Source of the DNA: Amblyomma americanum | Lineage: Eukaryota > Arthropoda > Arachnida > Ixodida > Ixodidae | NCBI RefSeq assembly: GCF_052857255.1 | Contig: NC_135504.1 | Span: forward strand, 134,590,929 to 134,654,928 | DNA: 64,000 nt | Direction of reading: 5' to 3' | Shown here: piece after piece, positions 9,488-20,741 of the stretch | Position numbering within the stretch: the stretch's first letter is position 1 | Layout: every line of letters starts with the position of its first letter | Position numbers and translations under genes: made by a program | The notes under the pieces: model-generated | The model's database searches: none | Seen by the model: only the letters and a program-made list of their open reading frames with translations | Told to the model about the DNA's origin: nothing

Positions 9488-9732
9488 CTGTGGCCAAGTG
9501 CTGCACCATGGTGCCAAATCCTGTTCTGGTGAGGGCGTTTGTTGTCAATTCTAGTCACCGAGATAAGGCCGCACCCTAGGCCTGCTTATGCAATTCCATC
9601 GACACGCGGAGCTTTCATTTACAAACCCGGTGGAGAATTGCGCGTCACCGCGATTCGAACCCCGGTTCTCTTGCACGCGAAGCGGACGCTGTACCTCTAC
9701 GCCATCGCTGCCATCCAGGTTTAACCAGAGCT
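9488..9732 (-). mobile_element. tRNA-derived SINE (family 1)
   Basis: On the minus strand a tRNA-like head has an A box in GATGGCGTAGAGGTA and a B box in GGGGTTCGAATCGCGG. It is followed by a unique body (GTCGATGGAATTGCATAA, GCGGCCTTATCTCGGTGAC) and ends near 9488. A second copy of the whole unit lies at 63756-63995 on the plus strand. Internal Pol III promoter boxes and retroposed copies define a SINE; it truncates the RTE LINE. Confidence 0.75.
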
Positions 9733-9747
9733 GAACCACAGCCATTT

Positions 9748-10115
9748 TGTAGCGATAGCTACATTACGATAGCATTTCGAGCCTTCAGCGTAGCGGCGCC
9801 GCCCCGCCGTGATAGCGCCGCCAAGCTGCCACGCGGTCGGTCACGTTGTGCGGAGAGCTGCTGGCGTCGCGGCCTCGTGGCTGGTCACATGGTTCGTCAG
9901 GTGGTTGGTCACGTGACCAGCCACGTGCCGTGCATGCGCCAAGGCATGCGGCACGGCCTGCGCTGTGTCAAGTGGGACGAAGATGAAGAAGGAACGCCGA
10001 GAGAAACGGAGCAGCGAAAGACTGACATTGCAATTTAGCTGAGCAAGTTAAATTCGGCCAGTTGTAGCTATCGCGTCACTCCAGGTTTAACCAGAGCTAA
10101 ACCACTGCCAATTTT
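9748..10115 (+). repeat. dispersed repeat, most complete copy
   Basis: Starts GTAGCGATAGCTACATTACG and passes through a GC-rich centre with imperfect inverted GGTCACGTGACC-type sequences. It then continues through GAAGGAACGCCGAGAGAAAC and ends with TCACTCCAGGTTTAACCAG and GCTAAACCACTGCCAATT. Fragments occur at 241, 6667, 7470, 46827 and 47365. No protein is encoded. The GTAGC(G/T)ATAGC(T/C) motif occurs near both ends in opposite orientation, which would suit a MITE, but the ends are not clear enough to decide. Confidence 0.55.
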
Positions 10116-11255
10116 TTACGTGTTTGCTATCGTCAAAAGCGCTCCCCATTGATTTTATATTGCAGTCTTCACGGTTCGATGTGATCAATTGAAGCACTTT
10201 AGAAGAAAGATCTTGCTATATATGCGATGAATGGACCATTACCTTCAATATTTCTATAACAGTGTCCCCGCAATTATCCAATCTTCAAAATTTTTACCCG
10301 AGAAAGCTGGAAATGCGACGGCGGCCCTGAAACAGCTCAAATTCTACCTTTTCCGCGGGGAAGGTAGTCTCAGCACCCATGTATACACAGTGGCTTGGTT
10401 TCATCTACTAGTGAAGCTTGCGCCGTCATCCTTCCTGTGAGACAATGCAATTTTAACCAGCTAATTTCGCATCGGAAAACTTCCACCGGGTCATAATTCG
10501 CCGCTCTTCGTGCGTCTGCGCAGTATATCGGTGCACAAATACCGCACAAATTGGCTGTGTTCTGCGATTCAAAAGGTACCCTATAGTGTCTCAATACTCC
10601 TTTATCCCATGTCGATCATGAGCAACTCATAGCTGAGATAAGAGAACTTCAACACCAGACACTGGAAGAGGTTCATGGCGTAATCTTTGCATGGCTGCCA
10701 GGAAACATTGTGGCATCGTCGGAAACGACTAAGTTGACGCTGTAGCTCGATCGGCCCACGGCAGTACCAAAGTTATCCAGATACCATTCACAACAACCGA
10801 TGTAGCGAGACATCTGCGAGTGCTTGGTCGAAATGAGATTTTACCATCATGGACTACTCCTGCAAACTCGGCATGTCGTTTTCGCCGCCTCAACCCCTTG
10901 CTTCAACTCAGTCCCCCATCCGGCCTCTCCCGCTGCGATCCTAAGCTGTTAAGTTACCTCTGGCTGGGAGTGGCGTTTACAAATGCCTACTCCGACGTAA
11001 TAGCAATCGCATACTCTCCTGCGAGTGAGCATTACGGCTGCTGTGAGACAAATGAGCAACTATTTTGTGAGTGCTACCAGACTGAACGTGAGCGTGCCCA
11101 GACAGCACAAGTCATCGGCCCGATATTGTAAACGCGTTGGAGATCCGTCGTCTCACGCTTTCCCGTTCTTGCCAGTGCGTGACCAATAATGGCGTTGCGA
11201 TTCGAAAACACGTCGCAATGGCCCGGCAATGTCTTTTATTCTCCGAGAACGGTAT
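10116..11255. other. no gene recognised
   Basis: Unique-looking sequence. The open frames at 10231-10440, 10820-11131 and on the opposite strand are short, without motifs, and match the density expected by chance. No repeat family from elsewhere in the window is seen. Confidence 0.5.
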
Positions 11256-11369
11256 GCACCGGTAAACAACGTTCGACACCGGCTAGCCAGAAATAATGTC
11301 CCGCCTACATCACGTTCAACCTGGTATACGTTGGCGTATATTGTCCGGGAAGTTGCCATGGCTAGCCAC

Positions 11370-11730
11370 AGTGGCATGCATCATGGCATAAGTTGGTCAA
11401 TGTTGTCATGCCAATTTCTTGTCTGTGAACATCAGACTTATCTTGGTATAAGTTGGTCAATATTTCCCTGGCAGTTGGGATGGCTTGCCAACAATGTATA
11501 CACACTGGGCTTGGCTGGCAGATACTGCCCCACCGGTTGCGATGGCAGCCAATGTAGCTGACACCTTGGGGTGCGTTGGTCAATACTGTGCACCAGTAAC
11601 AATCGCTTATAAGAAAGGCGTATATCATGTCATATATCGTTCAGCAGTGTCCTGCTGCTTTCGATGAGCCACCAAAATTGCGTACATCCCGGCATAGCTT
11701 GATCAGTATTGTTCAACCAAGTTTGGTGGC
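11370..11730. repeat. degenerate tandem repeat
   Basis: The phrase (G)TATAAGTTGGTCAATnTT recurs at about 11387 and 11447, with diverged echoes GCGTTGGTCAATACTG near 11572 and AGCTTGATCAGTATTG near 11697. The first spacing is 60 bases. Intervening bases are rich in TTGGCnnGGCA-like words. It looks like an old minisatellite. Confidence 0.4.
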
Positions 11731-11819
11731 TAATTTTCGTGATGACAGTACTTGGCCTGTACGCGTAATATCGTGCCAGCCACGCATTTTAATATTCTTC
11801 TCCATAAAACGTACAAACT

Positions 11820-13300
11820 AGATTTGGTTTAGGCCGCGGTGCCCAGAAAGAGAGAAAAAAACAGCTGGCATTGCAACTTTTAGTTTTGCCGATATAGAAA
11901 TTAGAGAAATGCACAGTGCGAGCTCACAAAGTAAACAGTGTCGAGCGCATCCGAGCAGGTTGGCAGGTGTGCGCGAGCCGGTTGCGTTATGCGTTTGTAC
12001 TTGGGTCTTTGATTAGAAACTCTTTTAGAGCGTGGGCTCTTCGTTCCTCACTTTTGCGTCATCGTCGTCGCCAGCGGCCGCACCGCCATCGTCGTACCTC
12101 GATCGTCGTACGCTGGGTTAATCGAGTTATGTTGAGCCGCCCATAATCTCCGGCAAAACGGGCGCCTTGTGAGTAGGTGCGCTTGCACGCTGCCCAACCA
12201 CTCCACATTACACACACCGACCACTGATGCCCCCGCTGTCCCGAAACGCGGCCCGATGGCTTGCGGAGTGAACTGGGCGTAACCCCTGCGAGTTTCCCAA
12301 AAATTGCGGACTGTTTCCTCACCTGTGCGAAGTAAGCATTTGCGGGAGTGGCGAATTGCGCGCTGGGTGAGGGGATCCTCAGGACTGAGGAGCCAGCATG
12401 AAGACGCGTTCGACGCATGTACGACCGAAGGCGGAGAATGGATCCACGTGTGCCCGTATTCATAAACGCTACTCTCCGCTTTGAGGCTCATTGTAATGTG
12501 CTCCCAAAAAAATTCTATCGTTTGGGCGGCCAGCATCTCGTACCCTCTGAAGCGGCGCGTTCTCCTTGTGACGGGTTAGTGCAGTGCTTTCTGTACTCTA
12601 TGCAGTCTCCTAGCAAACGAACTTAATTTTGTGGCAAAAATTTTGACTCGCGCATAGCCCGAAGCTGCTCCACAGTTGTGAGCATGAACTTGATTTCAGC
12701 GGGCACGATCGATATCTTTCTTCCGAGGAACTGTGACTAGTATATATCCTTAACGTTCAGGCGCTGTGGGCGATAAGGATAAAACATACGACATGATTCA
12801 TGATATTCAGCATGCAACAACTCCCCTAGCAATACAAGCCCGTCATCGCTACATTAAGAAAAATAGTCAAAATAAAAGAAGGCCGAAGAATTGTTTCCTC
12901 GCACTGCAGTGAACGCCAGAACATTCGATCTCGTTACACACGCAAAACTGTTCTGTGGGTTTTTATTTACTCTATGCAAGCTTTTCTCTCTGCTGTATGG
13001 CGACTAAATCATTTTGCTTCACATCATCATGCTCTATACAGACATTTACTTGGATACGACCATTGACGCATTTTGTGCGCCTCTTCTTACAGTGATCGCA
13101 CATATAAACTCGGCCGTTTCAGTTCCTATGCCATCTTCGCGCGTCCCCGGCTTGCTTCATGATCGAGGCGCCTTTGTATCCTCTTAGCATGACATGATGC
13201 TAACTGCGCGGTTAAGAAAAGCGGATGAGTAATGGGTATTCCATTACTTCTTTCTTACGTATAGAAACTTTTTGAAGCCGTGGACAAACTATATCTAAGT
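11820..13300. other. no gene recognised
   Basis: Overlapping frames at 12048-12536 are GC-rich and lack motifs. The rest is AT-rich, stop-dense sequence. Nothing here resembles the known repeats of the window. Confidence 0.5.
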
Positions 13301-13307
13301 ACCACAG

Positions 13308-14480
13308 CTAAACGTAACGAAGTTTTGAAAAAGGCGGAGTCCTAGGCAAAGGAAACCATCTTCGTACAGTCGGCAATTGTGTGGCATAGTTTGTAGTTTG
13401 TTCGTTCTTGAAAATTGCTTTAAATGTTAAGCCTAAGCTTTTAAATACCGGAGCTGTTAAGAAAGAAATTGGGCAAGGAGAAATGCTTCCATTAAGCTTG
13501 TGGACTTGTTCCCACATTTGTTTGCATGCAGCTGAACTATTTATAGATGATACGTAGTTTCTCCACAATGTTTTTTCATCATTGCGACGGATGTACCATG
13601 CTCTTGCTCGCGTCCTTTCAAAATATATGAGATTGTCATGAGTAGGGTTTTTCGAAAAACTCCCCAGGCTTCATTTTCTTTCTTTGTTGCTTCTCGGCAT
13701 TCTTGAGCGCAGCAGACATTGTTCTGTCGTGTTATTCCTGATAATTGAGGAATAGTTTGACGCACAGCATCAACAATGCAAGTTGTAAAAATTGCTTTGA
13801 GTTCGTCAACATTAGGATTTTTTGAAAATACTTTCTCCATAAAGGCTTTTTCTCGTAAAAGTTGCAAGACTGCGGAGTGTAGCTTCCAGCGGCGTGGTTT
13901 ACTTGGGATGACTGATGGTGGCGATGAAACGTTAATCACCAGAGGAAGGTGATCACTTCCACACTGATTATCAAGAACATCTCACTGAAATTCGATAAAA
14001 ACAAATGAAGAACGAAAAGACAAGTCTATGGAACTCATTTTCCCTGAGGCTGGAGGGCAATATGTGTGGTTGCGTGTATTGAGTAATCAAACATTATTGC
14101 ACAGAGTAAAGTCTTCTATTATAAGGCCCCATAGAGTCTGTTTGCTTACACCCCGAAAACGGGGAGTGTGCATTAAGATCTCTAACGACTAGATATGGCT
14201 CTGGTAGCTGATTAAAAAGTGAATCTATTTCATGGAGTATTATTGCGAGGTGTGGTTGAAGATATACTGAGCATACAAAAATTGTTTTAAATCTAAGGAC
14301 GGTGACTGCAACGACTTCATAAATCGTCTGGAGCTTTATTTCATGAGCTGAAACACTCCTTTTAACTACAACAGCCACGCTTCCAGAGAGCCGATTCGCC
14401 TGCTCACGGTCACGGCGAAAGATTTTATACTTTGTGAAATTATTTTTGTGCAAAGGTCCAAAATTGGTCTCGTGAAGGTC
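13308..14480 (-). pseudogene. I/Jockey-like LINE ORF2, endonuclease and linker
   Basis: The frame at 14094-14453 reads GSVAVVVKRS, then VVAVTVLRF, then YLQPH and YLVVRDLNAHSPFSG, the last being the GDLNAHSP block of apurinic-type endonucleases with Gly replaced by Arg. The frame at 13541-13939 continues with SPPSVIPSKPRRWKL, the linker between endonuclease and RT in this LINE type. The RT is not found; sequence below 13308 is unrelated. It lies downstream, on the same strand, of the ORF1 at 14.9-15.9 kb and belongs to the same element. Confidence 0.6.
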
Positions 14481-14915
14481 TCCTGAGACTATGAATTTAA
14501 GAGATGTGTTGCATCACTGTAATTAATTAAAATTCCACGGCATTTCCGGTGGATAAAGAACGCCATAATAAATTTTAAGGGGGATGTATTGACAGCCTCA
14601 GGTCCCTGTTTCTTGATGGGTTGTATCGCGATTTTTTCTTTTTTTCGGTCATGAGAGCTCCGCCGCTCTTGCGGCAGAGGCGACTTCTGACTTGTATCCA
14701 TCGCCTCCAAGCAGGCGCTGGAGTTCCGCGGGGAACCCGCGGGCAGTAGGTTGGTGGACTTCTCCCGAACGGGGAAGCCTTGCGGGCTGCCGACTTGGAG
14801 GCCGGCGGGCCCTTTTTCGGGAGTGGCATATCAGCTTTCGCTGCATCTGCCAGGGGCGCGGATGGCCCTGCCTCAGCCTCACTAGGTGTGAGCTCGGCAG
14901 GTGCCAAAGGCCGCT
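14480..14915 (-). pseudogene. C-terminal part of the I/Jockey-like LINE ORF1
   Basis: A proline/alanine/serine-rich minus-strand frame (MAPAELTPSEAEAGPSAPL through PLPKKGPPASKSAARKA) links the gag-like ORF1 above it with the endonuclease below. Low-complexity tails of this kind are common after the zinc knuckles of LINE ORF1 proteins. The frame is broken from its neighbours. Confidence 0.4.
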
Positions 14916-15871
14916 ATGGTGTGCCGCGCCCACGCACCACATCGGCGAAGCTTGCATTAGCAGTGAAAGAGAATGGGGTCTGATTCATTGGGTAACGCTG
15001 CTTTGCCTCTTTAAATGTTATATACTCTTTGCTCGTGTCGAATGTCGGTGTGCCGCACCCACGCACCAGATCGGCGAAGTTTGCATTAGCAACGAAAGAG
15101 AACGTGCTCTGCGTCATTTCGTAACGCTGTTTTGTCTCTTTGAATGTTATATACTCTTTGGTCTTTATGGTAATTATTTTTTTCTTTTTTCTACGCGGGA
15201 CTCGACCTTGAATAAGCGGCGTGGTTGTTTTCACAGTTTGCGCAGCACGGCGCAGCATCGCAATAGTTCGATTGATGATCATTGGAGGCACATTTGGCGC
15301 AGGTATCTCAGCCGCGGCTGCTTTGGGAGCCGTGGCAAAACCTCTGGAATTTGAAGAAGCGTAGAGGGTTAGGTATATACGGACGGACGGAGATTTTTGC
15401 ACATCCAACCTCGATTGACTCGGGCAGGGTGCAGGAGGCGAAGGTCGGAACAAGGTTTTTTGTCGGAATTTCTTTGTCTTCGTTACGGATTTTGATTCTG
15501 TGTACATTAGTCACATTCTGATCTAACAACCCTTCGAGTATTTTTTCTTCGGTTAGTGGCAGAATGTTATTATCAGATATTACACCGCGTACTGCGTTTG
15601 GAGATCTATGCGAGGTGACGTTGACAGGGATATCACCGAAAGTTTCGATGCTTGCCAGCTTTGAAACCTTAATGATATCGAGCAGTTCAAGCATAAGTTT
15701 ACCACCAGCTGAGAGGTGACATCGGTCACCTGAGACTGGAAGGTGACATCGGTCCGCCCTCTGAAAGGAGAGAGGACGCCATAAAAACGTGTGCTCTTCG
15801 GCCATGGCGTCAGTCACCCACCATGGACCCAACAAGGGGACGGGGCACGAACTTGAAAGTCCTGCCTCCAC
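14914..15871 (-). pseudogene. gag-like ORF1 of the I/Jockey-like LINE
   Basis: The upper frame (15308-15871) contains VTSHRSPNAVRGVIS, LTEEKILEGLLDQNV, HRIKIRNEDKEIPT and PESIEVGCAKISVRPYIPNP, the RNA-binding domain of gag-like LINE ORF1 proteins. It ends in a ruined zinc knuckle, RFFKFQRFCHGSQSSRG, where cysteines of the CxxC pattern are replaced. After a frameshift the next frame (14914-15507) carries basic sequence and two copies of a block with EYITFKE and FADLVRG-type residues. The protein would coat LINE RNA, and the loss of the knuckle implies decay. Confidence 0.65.
14918..15161 (-). repeat. tandem duplication of a 129-bp ORF1 segment
   Basis: Two in-frame direct copies begin at 14918 and 15047, each encoding an EYITFKE(A/T)KQRY block followed by FSF-ANA-FAD-VRG. 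They differ by scattered substitutions, so the duplication is not very recent. Confidence 0.7.
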
Positions 15872-16330
15872 CAGCTGTACACCACTGCTATAAACAATTA
15901 TGTTCGACTAAGTTCAGTTACGCCACACAAGGCTAACCCTAGCCGCCTCTGAAAACTGTAAGGAAAAAAAAACGAGAACAGAGGAGGAGACAGGAGAGAT
16001 GTGAGAAAGAAAATAGGAAAGTAAAAGATGGAAATGAGGACATGAAAAGGCCACTGCTGATTTCCCCCGGTCGGGTCAGGCCGGAGGTGCCGTCTTCAGG
16101 AAGCTGGCGCCAAAGTGGTAGGTTGCCTCCGCCGAGGGACGTTAAGGGTCCAAACGCTCGGCATCGGCCAACCACCAGAACTCCTTTTCTCCGGACATGG
16201 TGATGCCACGCACGGCTAGGCGCGGTTGCTCGGGTACGTGGAGATGCACTGTACACCATCATTCCCTTGCGAAGATGTCCCTTCGGGTTCCCAGGAACCC
16301 GTGGTGTCGCCACTCACCAACGTCTGCAAG
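15872..16330 (-). other. probable 5' UTR of the I/Jockey-like LINE
   Basis: Minus-strand sequence between the end of gypsy A gag and the LINE ORF1. It includes a pyrimidine-rich stretch (positions 15960-16060 on the plus strand are purine-rich), and the open frame at 15939-16313 lacks motifs. The boundary with gypsy gag near 16330 is inferred from where gag similarity stops. Confidence 0.4.
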
Positions 16331-16680
16331 CTGCAGACGCTCCCCTGCGGGGAGGACAGCTAGATGACACGTACTCCTCCCGACGCAGGAACTCGTCAAT
16401 AATCCGTGGTTATTGGTCGGAACGGTGTCGTGGGGCATGAATTCAGAAGCGACGCAAGCCCATTATTTTGTAGGGGCAGAGCCCAAGAATGTGGCCGGGT
16501 CTGCCGCAATGGCAGCAGAGTGGGCGGCGCTGCTCAAGGGACCTCCAGAGGTTGGCTTTTCTTCTTTGAGCTTGCAACTGAGTTTGGCGGTCGGGCGATT
16601 AGGATCTTTGAGGCGGTGTACATAGCTCCTGACGCTGAGAGGGAGGTCGCCTTTGACTGCCCACCGCGGCGGCGTAAGTA
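16331..16680 (-). pseudogene. gypsy A gag, C-terminal part with zinc knuckle
   Basis: The minus strand reads TYAAAVG, then a basic stretch and CCHCGRPGHILGLCPYK (16470-16517), a CCHC zinc knuckle, followed by MGLRRF and EFLRREE. This is the nucleocapsid end of a Ty3/gypsy gag. The frame contains stops. Its N-terminal half lies at 20742-21530, and the CR1/L2-like LINE occupies the gap. Confidence 0.65.
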
Positions 16681-17885
16681 ATGGCCTGGGGATGTGTGGC
16701 CGTCAAAGTCGCGGTGCCAAGTGCCTGTTGCACTTCTCGCAGTGGGCACAGCGGACCGCACATAGGCATGTTGCCTTACGCTTCGTTGTTCTGCTTTGCA
16801 CAGGTTTTTCTGCTCGGTCCGTCCAAACTGCTTCTTCATCAGGATACCGCTACAGTCGACACGTGCCTTCAAGATTATTTGACAACAGATGCGGGAGATT
16901 TCATTTCCTGGCGGAATGATTACCTTCTTCAAGCACCGCCCCCGTTCCATGTGACCTGCCCGGACCTTCGTTTAAAAGACCGACAGCCAGGCTTCAACTT
17001 CAGTGGGCACAGCGGACCGCACATAGGCATGTTGCCTTACGCTTCGTTGTTCTGCTTTGCACAGGTTGGTTGTTATTCTACTACAATCAGAAGTGATTGC
17101 CGCGGTCTTTTGGTCCTGCCGTGCCCACAACGATGTGTCATCATTGCCCAAGACGTGTTTTGTGTTTGCGCGCTGCTTTTATGTGGTGACATTGAATGTA
17201 ACCCTGGGCCTGATAATTCAAATGAGGACAGTATAGAACTATTAAAGCAGTTGCTTACAGCTCATTCCAAGTTAACAGCAGAGATTGTAGCACTCAGAAC
17301 ACAACAAGTAGATTTGGAAAAACAATATCTGACTTAAACTCTCGCTTTGCGGATTTTGAAAAACAAACAGAACGTATTGATAATATGGAACGCACAATTC
17401 ACGCCTTGCAGTCGAAACTGGTCTATATGGAAGATTACAGTAGACGTTCCAATTTAGTCGTTTTTGGTGTAAACGAGGAACCAGATGAGACAGAATCTGA
17501 TCTAAAACAGAAGGTTCTGACTGAAATTTTCTCGGAAACACTTGATGTCCATTGCACTTCTGTCGGTAGAATTCATCGTTTAGGAAAGAACACGGTCAAC
17601 AGGCCTGTGATCATATTTTTTCAGGATTACAGTGAAAAGCAAAAAGTCCTTAAAAACGCTCACAAGCTAAAAGGAAAAAAAGTATCTATTCAGAATGACT
17701 ACTCAAAGGAAACCCTCAGGAAACGAAAACTATTATGGGATAGTACTAAAACTGAGAGAGACAAGAAAATGAAGGTGACCTTAATCAATGATAAATTGCT
17801 CGTTGCTGGCCAGATGTTTTCGTGGGATGATACCACTAGCGCAAGAGTGAAACTGCCATCGAGGAACACACGAAAAAGTGAATGA
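16681..17885 (+). pseudogene. LINE ORF1 with 2A-like motif and RNA-binding domain
   Basis: The first frame (16681-17337) ends its N-terminal segment with LLLCGDIECNPGP. DIECNPGP at 17188-17211 fits the D-(V/I)-E-x-N-P-G-P consensus of 2A ribosome-skipping peptides and is preceded by a hydrophobic stretch. The following residues form a coiled coil. A one-base frameshift near 17320 breaks the frame, which resumes as 17385-17885 with MEDYSRRSNLVVFG, GRIHRLGK and KVLKNAHKLKGKKV, an RRM/L1-ORF1-like RNA-binding domain. It ends at a TGA (17883-17885). ORF1 proteins of this type chaperone LINE RNA. Where translation really starts is unclear: the upstream part overlaps the duplicated 5' block and may be leader. 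Confidence 0.7.
16741..17066 (+). repeat. 65-bp direct duplication in the LINE 5' region
   Basis: The block beginning AGTGGGCACAGCGGACCGCA is present at 16741-16805 and again, apparently identical, at 17002-17066, about 261 bases apart. Repeated 5' blocks in LINEs can act as promoter monomers. It could also reflect a local duplication on insertion. Confidence 0.8.
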
Positions 17886-20626
17886 CGTAGTGCGCGGATC
17901 CAGAAGGAATTAAGACTTATTAACATTAATGCGCGGAGTATAATCAACAAAAGCGAACAGCTTGAGGCACTCCTTCTTGGGTACAATCCACATATCGTCA
18001 TCATTACGGAGACATGGCTTCGCGATGAAATAGATAACAAAGCCGTTTTTCCTCCAACTTATAAGATCTATCGGCGTGACAGATTATCAAGAGGTGGTGG
18101 AGTGGCGGTTTTAGTTAAAAACAATATTCATGCGACTTTAACTCGGCAAATTGATGACCATGAAAGCATTTCCCTAAAGCTATCTTTTAGGGGCCGTTCC
18201 ATTTTTCTATTTGCTGTTTACCGAGCTCCAGATTCCCCTCCTCAGTTTCTACGCGATTTGTCGGAACACATGTCATCATTCAAACATAAAAACGTAGTTC
18301 TTGTCGGTGATTTTAACTTACCTAACACTAATTGGGAGTTGGCCTCATCTAATTCACGACATTGCGCAAATGCTGAGCACTTATTTGATATTATGCTGTG
18401 TCACAATTTGAAACAGGTAGTCGGACAGCCTACGCGTATTCATGGCTCATCTGCTTCCATTCTTGACCTGATTTTTGTGAACCGCTCTTTTGAAATGTTT
18501 TCAGTTTCGATCCATCAAGGACTATCTGATCATGAGTTGGTGTATTTCACTTGCGATTTCGTCGCTGATAAATGTGCCGTACCGTCCAAAACCGAACTTG
18601 TAAAAGATTTCTCACGTGCCAGGGATGAGAGTGTATTAGATTGTTTAGATCTGTGTCTCAGCACCTTTGTCGGAACTGACACATCTGATCTCTGGATCAA
18701 GTTTAAAGACATATGCACATATTGTATCAACCAATTTATTCCATCAAGAGCTAAAAAAAGTGGCAAATCTAATCCCTGGATTACGCGAGAAATCTTGCAT
18801 CTCAAAAGAAAACTTAAACGCTTAAGAAGAGCCCGTGTCCCTCACAACATCATTCAAATGAAGCAGGCTTCTTTGAACAAAGCTGTTGCGGCTGCTAAGC
18901 GACATTACTTTCAAAACATTTTGCCGAATTTCATTCGTAACGCTCCTCAGAAATTTTGGAATTTTTTAAGCAAAGAAAAAAAATCCCTGCCTGCGATGAT
19001 GCATGAGGGCACGTTGCTCACCAACAAAAAAGATATTGCTGACAAGTTCAATTCATATTTTCACAGTGTGTTTTCCCAATCTGCAAATAATTTCACAACT
19101 CGTGATTCTTGTTCCCAGCCTGTGCACGATCTCGTATCTCAAACTGGTATTTTTGCAATGCTTTTGAATCTTAAAACAAAAGCAACTCCTGGGCCTGACG
19201 AAATACCTAATTCATTTTTACATCGTTATGCTGAGATGGTTTCGCACTTTCTTGCTATCATTTTTCGTGCTTCTCTTTTGTCTTCAAGTCTGCCACCCGA
19301 TTGGAGGGTGGCCCGTGTCGTTCCCATACACAAAACAGGTGATACCGCATTCTTTAATAATTACCGTCCCATATCGTTGACCTCTTCATGCTGCAAGCTT
19401 CTTGAACATATCGTAGCCAATTACATTAAAACATTTCTCGATGACAACAACAAATTATCGGCTTTCCAGCATGGTTTCCGCAAAGGCTTTTCTACGGTCA
19501 CCCAACTTACATCCGTAATTCACAATTTCGCTCAAGTTCTGGACCATTCCGGCCAAATAGATGTCATATTTCTAGATTTTAAGAAAGCTTTTGATTTAGT
19601 TCCGCACAATAAGCTTATCCATAAACTAGAAACTATAGGTCTTCCTTCTTTTATTGTTAATTGGGTTGCGGCTTATCTAACCGATTTCAATATGTTAGTA
19701 TCGATGGTCATTGTTCTAACAAACTTCCAGTCACTTCTGGTGTCCCGCAAGGCAGTGTCCTTGGGCCATTACTGTTTCTTATCTATATTAATGACATTAC
19801 AGACATCATCTCTCATCCTGTTCAAATTAGGTTGTTTGCCGACGATTGTGTTTTGTTTAATGAAGTTAAAGTTCAAGACGACCAGATTTTACTTAATCAT
19901 AACCTACACAATGTTAGTGAATGGTGCGTTAAATGGGGGATGGAACTAAACGCTGACAAGACAGTATTTATGCGGATTACTAATAAAAGAAACAGTCATT
20001 TCTTTTCATATAATCTTCCCACTCGGCACCTTTCAGAAGTCAAAGAATACAAGTACCTAGGAGTAACACTAACGAATAATCTTAGTTGGAATAAACATAT
20101 TGAAACCGTATGCTCTTCTTCATTTCGCAATCTCTGTTTTCTTAGGCACAAGTTGAAACTAGCTCCCCCTAACGTTAAGCAATTGGCATATTACACCATG
20201 ATTAGACCAAAACTTGAGTAGGCATGCACTGTTTGGGATCCTCACACAAAGGCTAACATTAATGCCCTTGAAAGAATTCAGCGCAAAGCAGTTCGGTTTA
20301 TATTTTCTAAATATCGCACCACTGACTCACCATCTGCTCTGTTGCTTCAACATAATATACAGTCCCTTGAAACTCGGCGTAGAATACTAAGGTTAAGATT
20401 TCTCTTTCTATTGAAAACTAACAAACTGTCAATGGCCCCCGATTTGTATCTCCAACCGATAACGTCCAGGTCAACAAGAAACAGGCACACTGAATCGTTA
20501 AAACCTTACTTTGCCAGAACTAACATATTCAAATTCTCTTTTTTTCCCCGCACCATTACCGAGTGGAATCAGTTACCACCATCATCAACAGTTGACGTTG
20601 ATGCCATTGAACAGGCCGTTCATTGA
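17886..20626 (+). pseudogene. LINE ORF2: APE endonuclease and reverse transcriptase
   Basis: In frame with the last part of ORF1 and separated from it by only one TGA. Endonuclease blocks: ININARS, ITETWL, RGGGVAVLVK, FAVYRAPDS, VLVGDFNLPNTNW, SILDLIFVN and GLSDHELVYF. RT blocks: NNYRPISLTSSCCKLLE, HGFRKGFST, VIFLDFKKAFDLV (motif A), then after a one-base frameshift near 19680 SGVPQGSVLGPLLF and LFADDCVLF (19832-19858). The thumb follows with KYLGVTLTNNLSWN. A TAG at 20219-20221 interrupts LE*ACTVWDPH, and the frame then continues to 20626. These domains nick target DNA and copy the element's RNA in the nucleus. With a few repairs the protein is complete, so the copy is fairly young. Confidence 0.85.
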
Positions 20627-20699
20627 TTTTTGTTTTGTGCTTTTTTGTATTGTGTTTATTGTGCCCCTCCTGCCAGGGCCCTTCACTGGGCCTGCAGTA

Positions 20700-20702
<3 letters not shown>

Positions 20703-20738
<36 letters not shown>
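20703..20738 (+). repeat. (TAAA)n tail of the CR1/L2-like LINE
   Basis: Tandem TAAA units directly after the LINE 3' UTR; gypsy gag sequence resumes within a few bases. Short tandem tails are the normal 3' ends of CR1/L2-type elements. Confidence 0.85.

Positions 20739-20741
<3 letters not shown>

Larger units (their letters stand above)
16681..20741 (+). mobile_element. CR1/L2-like LINE, near full length, inserted in gypsy A gag
   Basis: A 5' region with a duplicated block is followed by ORF1 with a 2A-like motif, ORF2 with endonuclease and RT, a short 3' UTR and a TAAA-repeat tail. It splits a gypsy gag whose halves remain collinear on either side. Damage is light: one frameshift in ORF1, one stop between ORF1 and ORF2, one frameshift and one stop in ORF2. 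No clear target duplication was seen, as is common for CR1-type insertions. Confidence 0.8.

Noticed and set aside
11370..11730. CRISPR-like spaced repeats
   Set aside because: The repeats are degenerate, few, unevenly spaced and in a eukaryotic context; a decayed minisatellite explains them.
12048..12536. 162-codon ORF as a host gene
   Set aside because: Several frames are open on both strands in the same GC-rich stretch, with no motif, no splice context and no second exon.
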